A DNA stretch of 5,158 bases from Sphingomonadales bacterium (GTDB taxonomy: Bacteria > Pseudomonadota > Alphaproteobacteria > Sphingomonadales > Sphingomonadaceae). Under the pieces are notes generated by a model that ran no database searches, was not told the DNA's origin, and was given only the letters and a program-made list of their open reading frames with translations. Positions 5,019 through 5,158 of this stretch are shown piece after piece. How positions within the stretch are numbered: the stretch's first letter is position 1; the number at the start of each line of letters is the position of its first letter. A program made the translations under genes and the position numbers. The DNA lies in NCBI GenBank assembly GCA_017304125.1, contig JAFKLV010000175.1, positions 1-5,158 of the forward strand, in the 5' to 3' direction.

Positions 5019-5158
5019 CGTGTGTTGAAGGTGTGCCATAAGAGTAGCGGGCGGGAGACCGTTGGACCCGAGGTAGTAAGATGCCGTGAGCCGGCGCGGT
5101 TCCCGCCCGCGATCGTCAGATCGCCTGAACAGTTGCACGAGGCTGTTTGCGCAGACCT
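5019..5158 (+). mobile_element. Putative left end of an IS110-family insertion sequence (continues beyond the window)
   Basis: The sequence departs from the palindromic repeat at about 5019, exactly where the second hairpin should continue. The new sequence has no ORF but contains a structured segment whose loop carries two short guides matching the interrupted repeat (see the ncRNA entry). IS110-family elements have no terminal inverted repeats, often insert into REP-like palindromes, and carry a non-coding left end encoding the bridge RNA ahead of the transposase gene. All of this fits. No transposase is visible because the window ends 140 nt into the element. The exact boundary is uncertain by 1-3 nt because of the run of C at 5015-5019. 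Confidence 0.5.
5047..5110 (+). ncRNA. Putative bridge-RNA target-binding loop (part of a longer RNA)
   Basis: GCGGGCGGGA (5047-5056) pairs perfectly with TCCCGCCCGC (5101-5110). After one bulged G, ACCG (5058-5061) pairs with CGGT (5097-5100), giving a 14-bp stem. It opens into an internal loop with TGGACCC on the 5' side (5063-5069) and TGAGCCGG on the 3' side (5087-5094). A small apical stem closes the top: GGTA (5072-5075) with TGCC (5082-5085), one G-U pair, loop GTAAGA. In IS110 bridge RNAs the 5' guide pairs with the bottom strand of the left target and the 3' guide with the top strand of the right target. Here they specify TGGACCC and CCGGCTCA, overlapping by one C in TGGACCCCGGCTCA. 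The left half is present at 5011-5018 directly before the presumed insertion. The donor-binding loop should follow and is at least partly outside the window. A further hairpin, GCGATC-gtca-GATCGC, lies at 5109-5124. RNA expression is inferred only. Confidence 0.5.

Noticed and set aside
5047..5124. Integron attC site, intrinsic terminator or riboswitch as explanation of the stem-loop after the regulator
   Set aside because: There are no attC-type R boxes, no T-tract, and no downstream gene start in the window for a riboswitch to control. The paired guides matching the adjacent repeat are better explained by an IS110 bridge RNA.
4924..5158. A small gene, tRNA or CRISPR array in the right-hand non-coding region
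   Set aside because: Every open frame here is short and lacks a ribosome site. There is no cloverleaf and there are no regularly spaced repeats.

Overview
The window is GC-rich alphaproteobacterial chromosome, most likely from a sphingomonad. The evidence is the very high GC at third codon positions, short palindromic intergenic repeats of the kind common in Sphingomonadales, and proteins typical of that group. No taxonomic search was run.

Bases 1-4088 hold a tight minus-strand operon of CoA-thioester chemistry. In transcription order it encodes an SDR of the peroxisomal MFE-2 (R)-3-hydroxyacyl-CoA dehydrogenase type (4088-3171), an acyl-CoA dehydrogenase (3160-1985), a family III CoA-transferase that closely resembles mesaconyl-CoA C1-C4 CoA transferase, Mct (1886-687), and a hot-dog/FAS1-like hydratase of the mesaconyl-C4-CoA hydratase (Meh/HTD2) type. 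The hydratase starts at 690 and runs off the left edge. Junctions are a 10-nt gap between SDR and dehydrogenase, a 98-nt gap carrying a palindromic repeat between dehydrogenase and transferase, and a 4-nt ATGA overlap between transferase and hydratase.

Two readings of the operon fit. One is mesaconyl-C1-CoA -> mesaconyl-C4-CoA -> citramalyl-CoA, normally finished by a citramalyl-CoA lyase that would lie off the left edge. The other is an R-stereospecific beta-oxidation set made of CoA-transferase, dehydrogenase, hot-dog hydratase and MFE-2-type SDR. The sequence alone does not decide.

A divergent IclR-family regulator (4192-4923, plus) faces the operon across about 100 nt. This gap holds a perfect 10-bp inverted repeat (4143-4152 / 4167-4176) that overlaps the predicted -35 regions of both promoters, so it is the likely operator. 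The iclR promoter places transcription start close to its ATG, so the message may be leaderless.

The right end (4924-5158, no gene) is the most unusual part. After iclR there is a palindromic repeat whose second, mirrored half stops abruptly at about 5018. The following bases form a long stem with an internal loop. One side of the loop reads TGGACCC and the other TGAGCCGG. Read as two guides, they specify TGGACCCCGGCTCA. This 14-mer is what the missing half of the repeat should contain, and it survives intact on the opposite strand at 4945-4958. That layout matches the target-binding loop of an IS110-family bridge RNA, so the window probably ends inside the left end of an IS110-type element inserted into the repeat. 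The transposase would lie beyond base 5158.
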